The notes under the pieces were generated by a model. It saw only the letters and a program-made list of their open reading frames with translations. It searched no databases and had not been told where the DNA came from. A stretch of 46,731 nucleotides of DNA from Streptosporangium subroseum (GTDB lineage Bacteria; Actinomycetota; Actinomycetes; Streptosporangiales; Streptosporangiaceae): contig NZ_FZOD01000011.1 of assembly GCF_900188345.1 (NCBI RefSeq), positions 1-46,731 on the forward strand, written 5' to 3'. Both the position numbers and the translations under genes were made by a program. Below, one piece after another: positions 1-7,111 of the stretch; position 1 is the first letter of the stretch; the number at the start of each line of letters is the position of its first letter.

Positions 1-111
1 CGGAGCAGCGCGTGGCCCGTCAAAGAAATTGTGTTGCCCGCGTCCACTATGTGATTCTGAAACAGCAAACACCGCTGGCGTTCGCGCCGTGTGTGGTTGA
101 TTGTTTAATAG
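1..111 (+). other. 23S-5S rRNA internal spacer (partial)
   Basis: Sequence directly upstream of the 5S gene with no coding potential. By position it should be the end of the 23S-5S spacer of an rrn operon whose 16S and 23S genes lie outside the window. No 23S sequence was recognised with certainty. Confidence 0.5.
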
Positions 112-231
112 GGTTACGGCGGTTATGGCGAAGGGGAAACACCCGGTTACATTCCGAACCCGGAAGTTAAGCTCTTCAGCGCCGATGGTACTGCACCGGG
201 GACGGTGTGGGAGAGTAGGTCACCGCCGGAC
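112..231 (+). rRNA. rrf: 5S ribosomal RNA
   Basis: The conserved 5S core is plain: CCCGGTTACATTCCGAACC near 151-169, then GGAAGTTAAGC, then GCCGATGGTACTGC near 181-194, and GGGAGAGTAGGTC near 209-221. The 5' end (GTTACGGCGGT) pairs with the 3' end (ACCGCCGGAC) to form helix I. Ends are estimated from that helix and could be off by 1-3 bases. This is the last gene of an rRNA operon. Confidence 0.93.
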
Positions 232-244
232 AATCTTTTCGGAG

Positions 245-274
245 AAGGCCACCCCGTCAGGGGTGGCCTTTTCT
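245..274 (+). terminator. Intrinsic terminator after 5S rRNA
   Basis: Perfect 11-bp stem AAGGCCACCCC (245-255) / GGGGTGGCCTT (260-270) with loop GTCA, followed by TTCT. First of three hairpins in a row. Confidence 0.88.
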
Positions 275-292
275 GCGTTCACCCACCCGCAT

Positions 293-343
293 GCACGAAA
301 AGGGGGTTCACACCATGCGGTGCGAACCCCCCCTTTTTTGTGC
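293..343 (+). terminator. Second terminator-like hairpin of rrn operon
   Basis: A long imperfect stem: GCACGAAAAGGGGGTTC on the left pairs with GAACCCCCCCTTTTTTGTGC on the right, with an inner CACC/GGTG helix. The right arm carries a run of six T. It lies between the rrn terminator and folC and would back up termination. Confidence 0.7.
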
Positions 344-345
344 CC

Positions 346-376
346 GGGCCCGCACCGCGGGGCGCGGACCCTTTTT
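346..376 (+). terminator. Third terminator-like hairpin before folC
   Basis: Arms 346-356 and 361-371 pair at 9 of 11 positions and are followed by TTTTT (372-376). It could be a third rrn terminator or an attenuator in the folC leader. Confidence 0.5.
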
Positions 377-431
377 CGTTTCGCGAGGCTGTCAGTCGAG
401 GGCCCGCCGGTGGGGTCAGTAGTCTTAGGAG

Positions 432-1754
432 GTGGAATATAGAGCGGTTGAGCAGGCAATCATGGAACGCGGCGTCGAGTGGAACTTCGAGCCAGGTCTT
501 GACAGGATCGCCGCGCTCATGGATCTGCTCGGCTCCCCGCAGCACTCCTACCCCGTCGTGCACATAGCCGGCACGAACGGCAAGTCGAGTACGACCCGGA
601 TGATCGAGACGCTCCTGCGCGAGCGTAACCTGCGCGTCGGCCGGTTCACGAGCCCGCATCTCGTGTCCATGCGAGAACGTATCTCCGTGGACGGCCTCCC
701 GCTCAGCGAGGAGCGCTTCGCCGAGGTCTACGAGGACATAGCGCCGTACCTGGAGATGATCGACGCTCAGGGCCGCCGGCTTTCCTTCTTTGAGACCCTT
801 ACCGCAATGGCCTTCGCCGCCTTCGCCGATGCCCCCGTGGACGTCGCGGTCATCGAGACGGGTATGGGCGGCAGCTTCGACGCGACCAACGTCGCGGACG
901 GCACCGTGGCCGTGATCACGCCCATCTCCCTCGACCATGTCAATTACCTCGGCCCCGACGTCGAGACGATCGCGGGGGAGAAGGCGGGCATTATCAAGCC
1001 CGGAGCCATAGCCGTGATCGCGCAGCAGGAGCTTCCCGCCGCCCAGGTGCTGATGCGGAGGGCGACCGAGATGGGTGCCACCGTGGCGCGCGAAGGGCTG
1101 GAGTTCGGTGTGATCAGCCGTGAGCTCGCCATCGGTGGACAGCTGCTCCACCTCAAGGGACTCAAGGGCACCTACGAAGAGATCGTGCTTCCCCTGTACG
1201 GCGCGTACCAGGCCGGAAACGCGGCCTGTGCGCTGGCCGCCGTCGAGGCGCTGACCGGCGGAGACGAACCGCTGGACTCCGAGCTGGTGCGGCAGGCGTT
1301 CCTGCAGATGCGCTCGCCGGGAAGGCTTGAGGTCGTGCGGCGAGGTCCTACGGTGCTCGTGGACGCCGCGCACAACCCGGCGGGGATGCGGGCCACCCTG
1401 GACGCGGTCCAGGAGTCGTTCGACTTCGCCAAGCTCATCGGTGTGGTGGCCGTGTCCGAGGACAAGGATGTCGAAGGGATGCTTGATCTGCTGGAGCCGC
1501 TGATGGACGAGATCGTGGTGACCCGCAACTCCTCGCCCAGGTCAATGGATGTGGACGACCTCGCCGCGCTGGCCGAGGAGATCTTCGGGATGGACCGGGT
1601 CCACCAGGTCGAGCGGATGGACGGCGCGATCGACCGGGCGATCGGGCTGGTGGACTCTCTGGGAGAGTTCAGCGGGGCCGGGGTGCTGATCACCGGATCG
1701 GTGGTCACCGCCGGTGACGCGCGGCTCCTGCTCAGAGCGGACGAGGCGCAGTGA
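432..1754 (+). CDS. folC: Bifunctional dihydrofolate synthase / folylpolyglutamate synthase
   Basis: Cytosolic Mur-ligase-type enzyme. It adds glutamate to dihydropteroate and further glutamates to reduced folates, using ATP. The 440-residue product has the P-loop VHIAGTNGKSSTTRMIETL (about 42-60), FTSPHLVSMRERI, the T(G)MGGSFDATN segment and the C-terminal ligase motif VDAAHNPAGM, all in family order and at usual length. The GTG at 432 overlaps the only strong Shine-Dalgarno (AGGAGG, 427-432), so initiation is unclear; ATG at 462 is the alternative but is 30 nt from the SD. In many actinobacteria valS precedes folC; here an rRNA operon end does. Its 3' end carries a 17-bp tandem duplication containing the stop codon. 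Confidence 0.95.
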   Translation: MEYRAVEQAIMERGVEWNFEPGLDRIAALMDLLGSPQHSYPVVHIAGTNGKSSTTRMIETLLRERNLRVGRFTSPHLVSMRERISVDGLPLSEERFAEVYEDIAPYLEMIDAQGRRLSFFETLTAMAFAAFADAPVDVAVIETGMGGSFDATNVADGTVAVITPISLDHVNYLGPDVETIAGEKAGIIKPGAIAVIAQQELPAAQVLMRRATEMGATVAREGLEFGVISRELAIGGQLLHLKGLKGTYEEIVLPLYGAYQAGNAACALAAVEALTGGDEPLDSELVRQAFLQMRSPGRLEVVRRGPTVLVDAAHNPAGMRATLDAVQESFDFAKLIGVVAVSEDKDVEGMLDLLEPLMDEIVVTRNSSPRSMDVDDLAALAEEIFGMDRVHQVERMDGAIDRAIGLVDSLGEFSGAGVLITGSVVTAGDARLLLRADEAQ

Positions 1755-1773
1755 GCGACGAGGCACAGTGAGC
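1740..1773 (+). repeat. 17-bp tandem duplication over the folC stop
   Basis: GACGAGGCGCAGTGAGC (1740-1756) is repeated as GACGAGGCACAGTGAGC (1757-1773), 16/17 identical, with a more degenerate third trace to 1787. The folC TGA (1752-1754) is inside the first copy. Confidence 0.85.
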
Positions 1774-1811
1774 GAGGGACGGTGAGCAGGGCGATGACGG
1801 AGGGGCGAGAA

Positions 1812-2150
1812 ATGATCACTGTTACTCCGGGTATGCGACGGCTCTGCGCCAGCGTGCTCGGGATGGAGGCGATCGTCCTCGGGCTGTTCACGCCGACGGC
1901 GATCAATGTGCAGGGGGTCGAGCCGGTCGTCGCGGTGACCGTCGGCATCGGCCTGGCGGTCCTGTGCGTGCTGGTCACAGGCATGTTGAAGCGGCCGTTC
2001 GCCTACATCGCGGGAAGCGTGATCCAGGTGCTGGCCATCGCCGCGGGCTTTCTGGTTCCGACGATGTTCGTCCTCGGGGCGATCTTCGCGGCACTGTGGA
2101 TCACTGCGATATTCGTCGCTCGCCGTGTCGAGGGCGTGACTTCTCGCTAA
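1812..2150 (+). CDS. DUF4233 family membrane protein
   Basis: 112-residue integral membrane protein with four hydrophobic segments (near LCASVLGMEAIVLGLF, VVAVTVGIGLAVLCVLV, FAYIAGSVIQVLAIAAGFLV and MFVLGAIFAALWITAIFVA). Size, topology and position right after folC match the actinobacterial DUF4233 family, whose function is not known. ATG 1812 was chosen because GGAGGGG (1799-1805) lies 6 nt upstream; an upstream GTG at 1782 has no good SD. Likely co-transcribed with folC, 57 nt away. Confidence 0.8.
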   Translation: MITVTPGMRRLCASVLGMEAIVLGLFTPTAINVQGVEPVVAVTVGIGLAVLCVLVTGMLKRPFAYIAGSVIQVLAIAAGFLVPTMFVLGAIFAALWITAIFVARRVEGVTSR

Positions 2151-2161
2151 AGTCGGCCAAC

Positions 2162-3784
2162 ATGGCCGTCCCTCCCGTTCAGCCGACCCGGGCGGTGGCA
2201 ACCGGGCCCACGGGCCTGGTGCGCACCCTCGGTGTCTCCCTGATGCTCGACGTCGTCCTCGGGCTGCTCGTCGCGGTGGCGCTTCCCCTGGCGATCCTTG
2301 CCATTCCCAACACCATCTCGGTGGTTGCCGCTCTGCTCCCGCCTGACGTCTCGCAGATCGAGATGATCCGGGCACACGGGCTGGCGCTGCCCGCGATGGC
2401 CCTGGCCGTTCCCCTGGCGGCGATGGCTCTGCGCAGGGTGAGAGCGGCCCCGGTTCTGGTCGCCGGACTCGCCCTGCTCGCCTTCGCCGACGCCGCCGGG
2501 GGGTACGCAGCCTCCACGACGGTGGTGGGGGTCCTCAGGGTCCTGCATGGGATCGGTGCCGGTCTGCTGGTGTCCGCGACCCTGGTGGCCGTCTGGGAGC
2601 GTTCCAGGCTCCTCCGTGCGGTGTGGGCGGGTGCGCTCGCGGCGAGCCTGCTGACCGCGCAGGCGCTCGCGCTGTGGCCCCTCGACGAAGTCGACTCCTG
2701 GAAGGTCACGCTCCAGCCGTATCCGATCCTGACGGGCGTCGCGCTCGTGCTGGCCGCTCTCTACCTCGTGCTCTGGCGTAGAAGCGGCGAAGGCGTCGTG
2801 ATCGGTTTCGGGCGGACCGTCTCCGGGCGCGGGCGCCTGCTGACGGAGGCCCTGCCCGCCGTGGGCATCGCCGCCCTCGCCGTGGGAAGCACCTTTGACT
2901 GGTCGCCCGGCCCGGTGGTCCTCGCGGCGTCGCTGTCCATTCTCGCGCTGCTCGGACTGGCGTCCGTCGGTGTCGTGGACGGTGCCGCCGGCCGGGCGCC
3001 GGCTTACACGATGCTCGCGGTGGGCGTCGTCGTCCTGCCCACCGCCGCCCAGGTCACCTACATCGAGCTCGGCGGGCTGGGCGGTCCCGGCCTGTCCGGT
3101 CTGTGGCCGGCCTTCACGATCGCCGGGGTCGCGGGTCTCCTCGCCGCCGTCCTGGCGAACCGGCTGGGCGACGGTGCCATGCCCGTGGTCACCGCGGGCG
3201 GCCTGGTGGTCGTCGTGGCCGGGCTGTGCGCCGTCCGACTGCTCCTCCCGGCCTCCGGCGGGCTCATGTTGATCCTCCCGTTCGTCCTGCTCGCGGTCGG
3301 AGCCTCGGTGGCGCTGACGGGCGCGTTGCGTCCGGCGGGCGGGGGCGCTGCGCTCTTCGCGCTGTCGCTGTTCTTTCCCGCGGTGCTCGGAGGTTTCCTG
3401 CTGGGCAGCGGAATTCAGGTCGCCCGTCTGAAGGAGGCGACGACTCCGCAGGCTCTGGTCGACGGCTTCGTGGGGGCTCTGCATCTGTGGGCCCTGGTCG
3501 GCGGTGGCCTGGTGGTTGTGGTGATCGCGCTCGGCGCGGCGCTGGTCCGCCTGTCTACGGCGGCCGCCGCGGATATGACGGCCGCCTCGGCTACGACGGG
3601 CGCGGCCCGGGAGGGCAGCCCCTCGTGGCCCGAAGCCAGGCCGGAGCGGGATTGGAGGCCCGAACCGAGGCCGGGACCAGGACCAGGGTCGGGACCGGAG
3701 AAGACCGCCGCGCCGCCCGTGGTGGTGCCACCGCCCGCGCCGTCGCCCGAGGACGATCCGGGAAACGGCCCGGTCCATCCCTGA
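2162..3784 (+). CDS. MFS-like polytopic membrane protein, function unknown
   Basis: About 540 residues with roughly 14 hydrophobic helices (first near LGVSLMLDVVLGLLVAVALP, last near LVGGGLVVVVIALGAALV). The 14-helix layout resembles DHA2-type MFS carriers, but the classic MFS loop motifs are not clear, so no substrate can be named. The last 70 residues are cytoplasm-like, low complexity and rich in Pro/Arg/Gly. Start ATG 2162 lies 12 nt after the DUF4233 stop; no good SD is present, so the start is uncertain. The stop lies in the first unit of an 18-bp tandem repeat that stays open in another frame to 3861. Confidence 0.7.
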   Translation: MAVPPVQPTRAVATGPTGLVRTLGVSLMLDVVLGLLVAVALPLAILAIPNTISVVAALLPPDVSQIEMIRAHGLALPAMALAVPLAAMALRRVRAAPVLVAGLALLAFADAAGGYAASTTVVGVLRVLHGIGAGLLVSATLVAVWERSRLLRAVWAGALAASLLTAQALALWPLDEVDSWKVTLQPYPILTGVALVLAALYLVLWRRSGEGVVIGFGRTVSGRGRLLTEALPAVGIAALAVGSTFDWSPGPVVLAASLSILALLGLASVGVVDGAAGRAPAYTMLAVGVVVLPTAAQVTYIELGGLGGPGLSGLWPAFTIAGVAGLLAAVLANRLGDGAMPVVTAGGLVVVVAGLCAVRLLLPASGGLMLILPFVLLAVGASVALTGALRPAGGGAALFALSLFFPAVLGGFLLGSGIQVARLKEATTPQALVDGFVGALHLWALVGGGLVVVVIALGAALVRLSTAAAADMTAASATTGAAREGSPSWPEARPERDWRPEPRPGPGPGSGPEKTAAPPVVVPPPAPSPEDDPGNGPVHP

Positions 3785-3840
3785 CGCCCAGTTCATCCCT
3801 GACGCCCAGCCCGTCCGTGACGCCCAGCCCGTCCGTGACC
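3778..3840 (+). repeat. 18-bp tandem repeat, 3.5 copies, at the MFS-like gene stop
   Basis: Units at 3778-3795, 3796-3813 and 3814-3831 with a half unit to 3840, core TCC(C/G)TGACGCCCAG. The stop codon 3782-3784 is in unit 1. In the -1 frame the array reads SLTPSSSLTPSPSVTPSPSV, a Ser/Thr/Pro tail. Confidence 0.85.
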
Positions 3841-3869
3841 TCGCCGACCACGGAGAATTGAGCCGAGGA

Positions 3870-3892
3870 CGGTAAACTTCGCGCGTTTACCG
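3870..3892 (+). promoter_or_regulatory. Palindrome in the ndk leader (possible -10/operator)
   Basis: CGGTAAAC (3870-3877) and GTTTACCG (3885-3892) form a perfect 8-bp dyad with a 7-nt loop, 37 nt before ndk. TAAACT (3873-3878) could serve as a -10, but no matching -35 was found. Promoter or operator role is inferred. Confidence 0.35.
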
Positions 3893-3929
3893 CAGCCTGC
3901 GAGTCAACCCTGTTCAAAGGAGAACTTCA

Positions 3930-4340
3930 GTGTCCGAGCGCACTCTTGTCCTGATCAAGCCCGACGGTGTGGCGCGTGGCCTCATCGGCGACGTGATCGC
4001 CCGTGTCGAGCGCAAGGGCCTGAAGGTCGTGGCGCTGGAGCTGCGCACCCTGGACGTTGACACGGCCAAGGTGCACTACGCCGAGCACTCGGAGCGGCCG
4101 TTCTTCGGCGAGCTGGTGGAGTTCATCACCTCCGGCCCGCTGGTCGCGCTGGTGCTCGAGGGCCCCCGCGCCGTCGAGGCCTTCCGTGCCCTCGCGGGCC
4201 TGACCGACCCGGTCAAGTCCGCTCCCGGCACCATCCGCGGCGACCACGCCCTGGAGATCGGCGAGAACGTGGTTCACGGTTCCGACTCGCCCGAGTCCGC
4301 CGCCCGCGAGATCAAGATCTTCTTCCCGGACCGCTTCTGA
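3930..4340 (+). CDS. ndk: Nucleoside diphosphate kinase
   Basis: Cytosolic enzyme moving the gamma phosphate of ATP to nucleoside diphosphates through a phosphohistidine. The 136 residues start [20 protein letters not shown] and contain [12 protein letters not shown], in which the His (about residue 115) is the phosphorylated one. Length and sequence are full and typical. The GTG start at 3930 has AAAGGAGAAC (SD) about 7 nt upstream. A strong hairpin follows, so it is probably its own unit between the folC group and mreB. Confidence 0.97.
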   Translation: MSERTLVLIKPDGVARGLIGDVIARVERKGLKVVALELRTLDVDTAKVHYAEHSERPFFGELVEFITSGPLVALVLEGPRAVEAFRALAGLTDPVKSAPGTIRGDHALEIGENVVHGSDSPESAAREIKIFFPDRF

Positions 4341-4361
4341 GTATCCGGATTTTTTCACGCG

Positions 4362-4402
4362 CTGGGCCCCGCCGTCCTTCGGGATGGCGGGGCCCAGTGC
4401 GT
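4362..4402 (+). terminator. Terminator after ndk
   Basis: Perfect 12-bp stem CTGGGCCCCGCC (4362-4373) / GGCGGGGCCCAG (4386-4397). The T tract is weak (TGCGTTT), as is common in actinobacteria. Confidence 0.75.
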
Positions 4403-4531
4403 TTGACGTGACCCAAGATTTCCCTGGGGTTGAACAGCTCATTGTGCTCATAGGTAGGTACGTCACGTTACGATTCGAGTGCGTTCCGTAGTTTTCGCCG
4501 ACGACCTGACGGAAGGAGGGCCGCCTTCCTC

Positions 4532-5563
4532 ATGGGTAGCAAACTCGCTTTCCTGGGCCGCGACATGGCGGTCGATCTCGGCACCGCCAACACGCTCGTC
4601 TACGTACGGGGCCGCGGAATCGTGCTCAACGAGCCGTCCGTCGTCGCGATCAACACCACGACAGGGAAGATCGTGGCCGTTGGCATCGAGGCCAAGCGGA
4701 TGATCGGCCGTACTCCCGGCAACATCGTGGCCATCCGGCCGCTCAAAGACGGCGTCATCGCCGATTTCGACATCACCGAGCGCATGCTCCGCTACTTCAT
4801 CCAGCGTGTGCATAAGCGCCGCCACTTCGCCAAGCCCCGCATCATCATCGCCGTACCGAGCGGGATCACGGGCGTCGAGCAGCGCGCGGTCAAGGAAGCC
4901 GGCTACCAGGCGGGTGCGCGCCGGGTCTACATCGTCGAGGAGCCCATGGCCGCCGCCATCGGCGCCGGGCTCCCCGTGCACGAGCCCACCGGCAACATGG
5001 TGGTCGACATCGGCGGCGGCACGACCGAGGTCGCCATCATCTCGATGGGCGGCGTGGTGACCAGCCAGTCGATCAGGGTCGGCGGTGACGAGCTCGACCA
5101 GGCGATCATCGCCTTCGCCAAGAAGGAACACTCGCTCATGCTCGGCGAGCGGACCGCCGAGGAGATCAAGATGGCGATCGGGTCCGCCTGCCTGCTCCCG
5201 GAGGAGAGCCACGCAGAGATCCGGGGCCGCGACCTGGTCAGCGGCCTGCCCAAGACGATCGTCGTGTCGGCCGCCGAGGTCCGCAAGTCCATCGAGGAGC
5301 CTCTGAACGCGATAGTGGACGCGGTCAAGACCACGCTCGACAGGTGCCCGCCCGAGCTCTCGGGAGACCTGATGGATCGCGGGATCGCGCTCACCGGGGG
5401 CGGCGCGCTTCTGCGGGGCATGGACGAGCGGCTCATGGAAGAGACCGGCATGCCGATTCATCTGGTGGACAACCCGCTTGACTCCGTCGCGCTCGGCACG
5501 GGCAAATGCGTCGAGGACTTCGAGGCCTTGCAGCAGGTCTTGGTCCCGGAGCCGCGGCACTGA
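4532..5563 (+). CDS. mreB: Rod-shape-determining actin homologue MreB
   Basis: Actin-fold ATPase that forms filaments under the membrane and guides lateral or spore wall synthesis. The 343 residues hold the phosphate-1 motif [14 protein letters not shown] (12-25), [36 protein letters not shown], phosphate-2 [15 protein letters not shown] and the adenosine motif [13 protein letters not shown]. Start ATG 4532 with AAGGAGG (4513-4519) 12 nt upstream. A poor -35/-10 pair (TTGAAC 4430, TAGGTA 4451) lies upstream with unsuitable spacing. First gene of the mreBCD-PBP2-rodA operon. In sporulating actinomycetes MreB acts mainly in spore wall formation; that is family knowledge. Confidence 0.97.
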   Translation: MGSKLAFLGRDMAVDLGTANTLVYVRGRGIVLNEPSVVAINTTTGKIVAVGIEAKRMIGRTPGNIVAIRPLKDGVIADFDITERMLRYFIQRVHKRRHFAKPRIIIAVPSGITGVEQRAVKEAGYQAGARRVYIVEEPMAAAIGAGLPVHEPTGNMVVDIGGGTTEVAIISMGGVVTSQSIRVGGDELDQAIIAFAKKEHSLMLGERTAEEIKMAIGSACLLPEESHAEIRGRDLVSGLPKTIVVSAAEVRKSIEEPLNAIVDAVKTTLDRCPPELSGDLMDRGIALTGGGALLRGMDERLMEETGMPIHLVDNPLDSVALGTGKCVEDFEALQQVLVPEPRH

Positions 5564-6474
5564 TGAAAGATACGCGCCGGGCACGGATGAGCTTGGGACT
5601 GCTGCTGGCCGCGGCGCTCGTGCTCATGACAGTGGATCATCGGACGGGGGAGAACTCTCCTCTCGGCCCGCTCAGGGGGGTCGGGGCGGTGTTGTTCGGC
5701 GCGGCCGAGGGCGCGGGCTCCGGTGTCGTCCGGCCGATCGGTCAGTTCTTCGAGACGGTGACGGGCGCGCCCGAGGCACAGCGCCGTATCGAGGCGCTGC
5801 GCGCGGAGAACAAGCGGCTCAAGCATGACCTGGCGGCGCAGAGCCTGGACAGGAAACGCTCCGCGGAGCTGCGCAGCCTGCTCGGAGTCGCCGGAACCGG
5901 CGGATACAAGATCGTGCCCGCCCAGGTGATCGCCCGGCGCGGCACGCCCGGGTTCGAGGAGGCCGTCGAGCTTGACGTGGGCACCGCCGACGGGGTGCGG
6001 CCGGAGATGACCGTGCTGAACGGCGACGGCCTGGTGGGCCGGGTGGTCCAGGCGGGCTCGTCCACCTCGACCGTGGTCCTGCTCAGCGACCCCGGCTCGG
6101 CGGCCGGTGCCCGGCTGGAGGGCAGCAACGAGATCGGCGTGGTGAACGGCGTGGGGGAGAGCGGACGTCTGGTCCGTTTCCGGCTGCTCGACTCGACCGC
6201 GCGGATCACTCGGGGCCACCGGATCGTGAGCTTCGGTTCCCAGCGGGGTGTCCCGTACGTGGCGGGCGTGCCGATCGGGGTGGTGGAGCGGGTGGAGGCG
6301 ACGCCGGGCGAGTTGACCCGGGTCGCCTACGCGCGGCCGTACGCCGACCTCACGGCGCTGGATGTGGTCGGCGTGGTGGTTCAGGCACCGGTCAGAAGCC
6401 CGCGTGACGCGGTGCGCCCCCCCGAGCCCAAAGCTGAGCCCAAAGCTGAGCCCAAAGCGCGAGAGGGGCTCTGA
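5563..6474 (+). CDS. mreC: Rod-shape-determining protein MreC
   Basis: Bitopic membrane protein linking MreB to extracellular wall synthases. 303 residues: short cytoplasmic head, TM helix near MSLGLLLAAALVLMTVD, coiled coil near EAQRRIEALRAENKRLKHDL, then the two beta domains typical of MreC (PAQVIARR ... NGDGLVGRVVQAG ... GVPIGVVERVE). The ATG at 5563 overlaps the mreB stop (TGATG), so translation is coupled. The C-terminus ends in a PKAEPKAEPKA tail encoded by a 12-bp tandem repeat (6424-6459). Confidence 0.95.
   Translation: MKDTRRARMSLGLLLAAALVLMTVDHRTGENSPLGPLRGVGAVLFGAAEGAGSGVVRPIGQFFETVTGAPEAQRRIEALRAENKRLKHDLAAQSLDRKRSAELRSLLGVAGTGGYKIVPAQVIARRGTPGFEEAVELDVGTADGVRPEMTVLNGDGLVGRVVQAGSSTSTVVLLSDPGSAAGARLEGSNEIGVVNGVGESGRLVRFRLLDSTARITRGHRIVSFGSQRGVPYVAGVPIGVVERVEATPGELTRVAYARPYADLTALDVVGVVVQAPVRSPRDAVRPPEPKAEPKAEPKAREGL
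6424..6459 (+). repeat. 12-bp tandem repeat in the mreC 3' end
   Basis: Three units GAGCCCAAAGCT / GAGCCCAAAGCT / GAGCCCAAAGCG, in frame, giving EPKA repeats just before the stop at 6472. Confidence 0.9.
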
Positions 6475-6477
6475 GAG

Positions 6478-7005
6478 ATGGGTCGTAATGCGGTTTTCGT
6501 AGGCCTGCTCCTGCTGACCATGGTCGTCCAGGTGACGGTCGTGAACCGGTTGCGGCTGCCCGGGGAGGCCTCGCCCGATCTGGTGCTGCTCGCCGTGGCC
6601 GGATACGCCCTGGTCCGCGGGGCCGGGGCCGGGGCCGTCATGGGGTTCGCCGCGGGGCTGATCAGCGATGTGCTGCCGCCCTCCGCGCATCTGCTGGGTC
6701 AGAACGCGCTGGTGCTGTGCCTGATCGGATTCATGGCCGGACGGGCGATGGAGAGCCGCCCGAATGCCGGGCCGCTCGTGGCGCTGGCCTGCGCGGTCGC
6801 CGGGCCGCTGATCGCCGTGGCGGTCGGCGCCATGCTCGGTGACATCAGGGTTGAGGTGTCCACGCTCATGGCGACGCTGCCCCAGGCGATGCTCTACAAC
6901 CTGCTGGCCGCGCCCCCGGTGGTGTGGGCGGCGGCCAGGATCGTCAGGGGACCCGTGACGCGGTCCTCGCTGTCGTCGGGTTATCTCGCGCGGAGCCGCG
7001 TATGA
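6478..7005 (+). CDS. mreD: Rod-shape-determining membrane protein MreD
   Basis: 175-residue polytopic protein with about five hydrophobic helices (AVFVGLLLLTMVVQVTVV at the start, then PDLVLLAVAGYALV). It also has the MreD-like stretch GAVMGFAAGLISDVLPPS with the conserved G-x-x-x-D. Part of the elongasome membrane core with MreC. The ATG lies 3 nt after the mreC stop. Its last codons and stop are inside the first copy of a 35-bp direct repeat. Confidence 0.93.
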   Translation: MGRNAVFVGLLLLTMVVQVTVVNRLRLPGEASPDLVLLAVAGYALVRGAGAGAVMGFAAGLISDVLPPSAHLLGQNALVLCLIGFMAGRAMESRPNAGPLVALACAVAGPLIAVAVGAMLGDIRVEVSTLMATLPQAMLYNLLAAPPVVWAAARIVRGPVTRSSLSSGYLARSRV

Positions 7006-7050
7006 GCGAGCAAACCGGGTCATCTCGTGCGGAGCCGCATACGAGCGAGC
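6977..7050 (+). repeat. 35-bp direct repeat over the mreD stop
   Basis: Copy 1 6977-7011 and copy 2 7016-7050 match at 31 of 35 positions; both contain GGAGCCGC and end GAGCGAGC. Copy 1 includes the mreD stop (7003-7005). The rest of the mreD-PBP2 gap (7051-7111) has a CGTGGC/GCCACG hairpin trace. Confidence 0.85.
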
Positions 7051-7111
7051 GAGCCGAGGAGCGTGGCGCTCTCCGGTCGCGCTCCTGCGAGCCACGCGGA
7101 AGGGAGCGGGC

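Noticed and set aside
4430..4460. mreB promoter made of TTGAAC and TAGGTA
   Set aside because: The spacers available (15 or 19 bp) do not suit a sigma-70-type promoter, so it was not listed.
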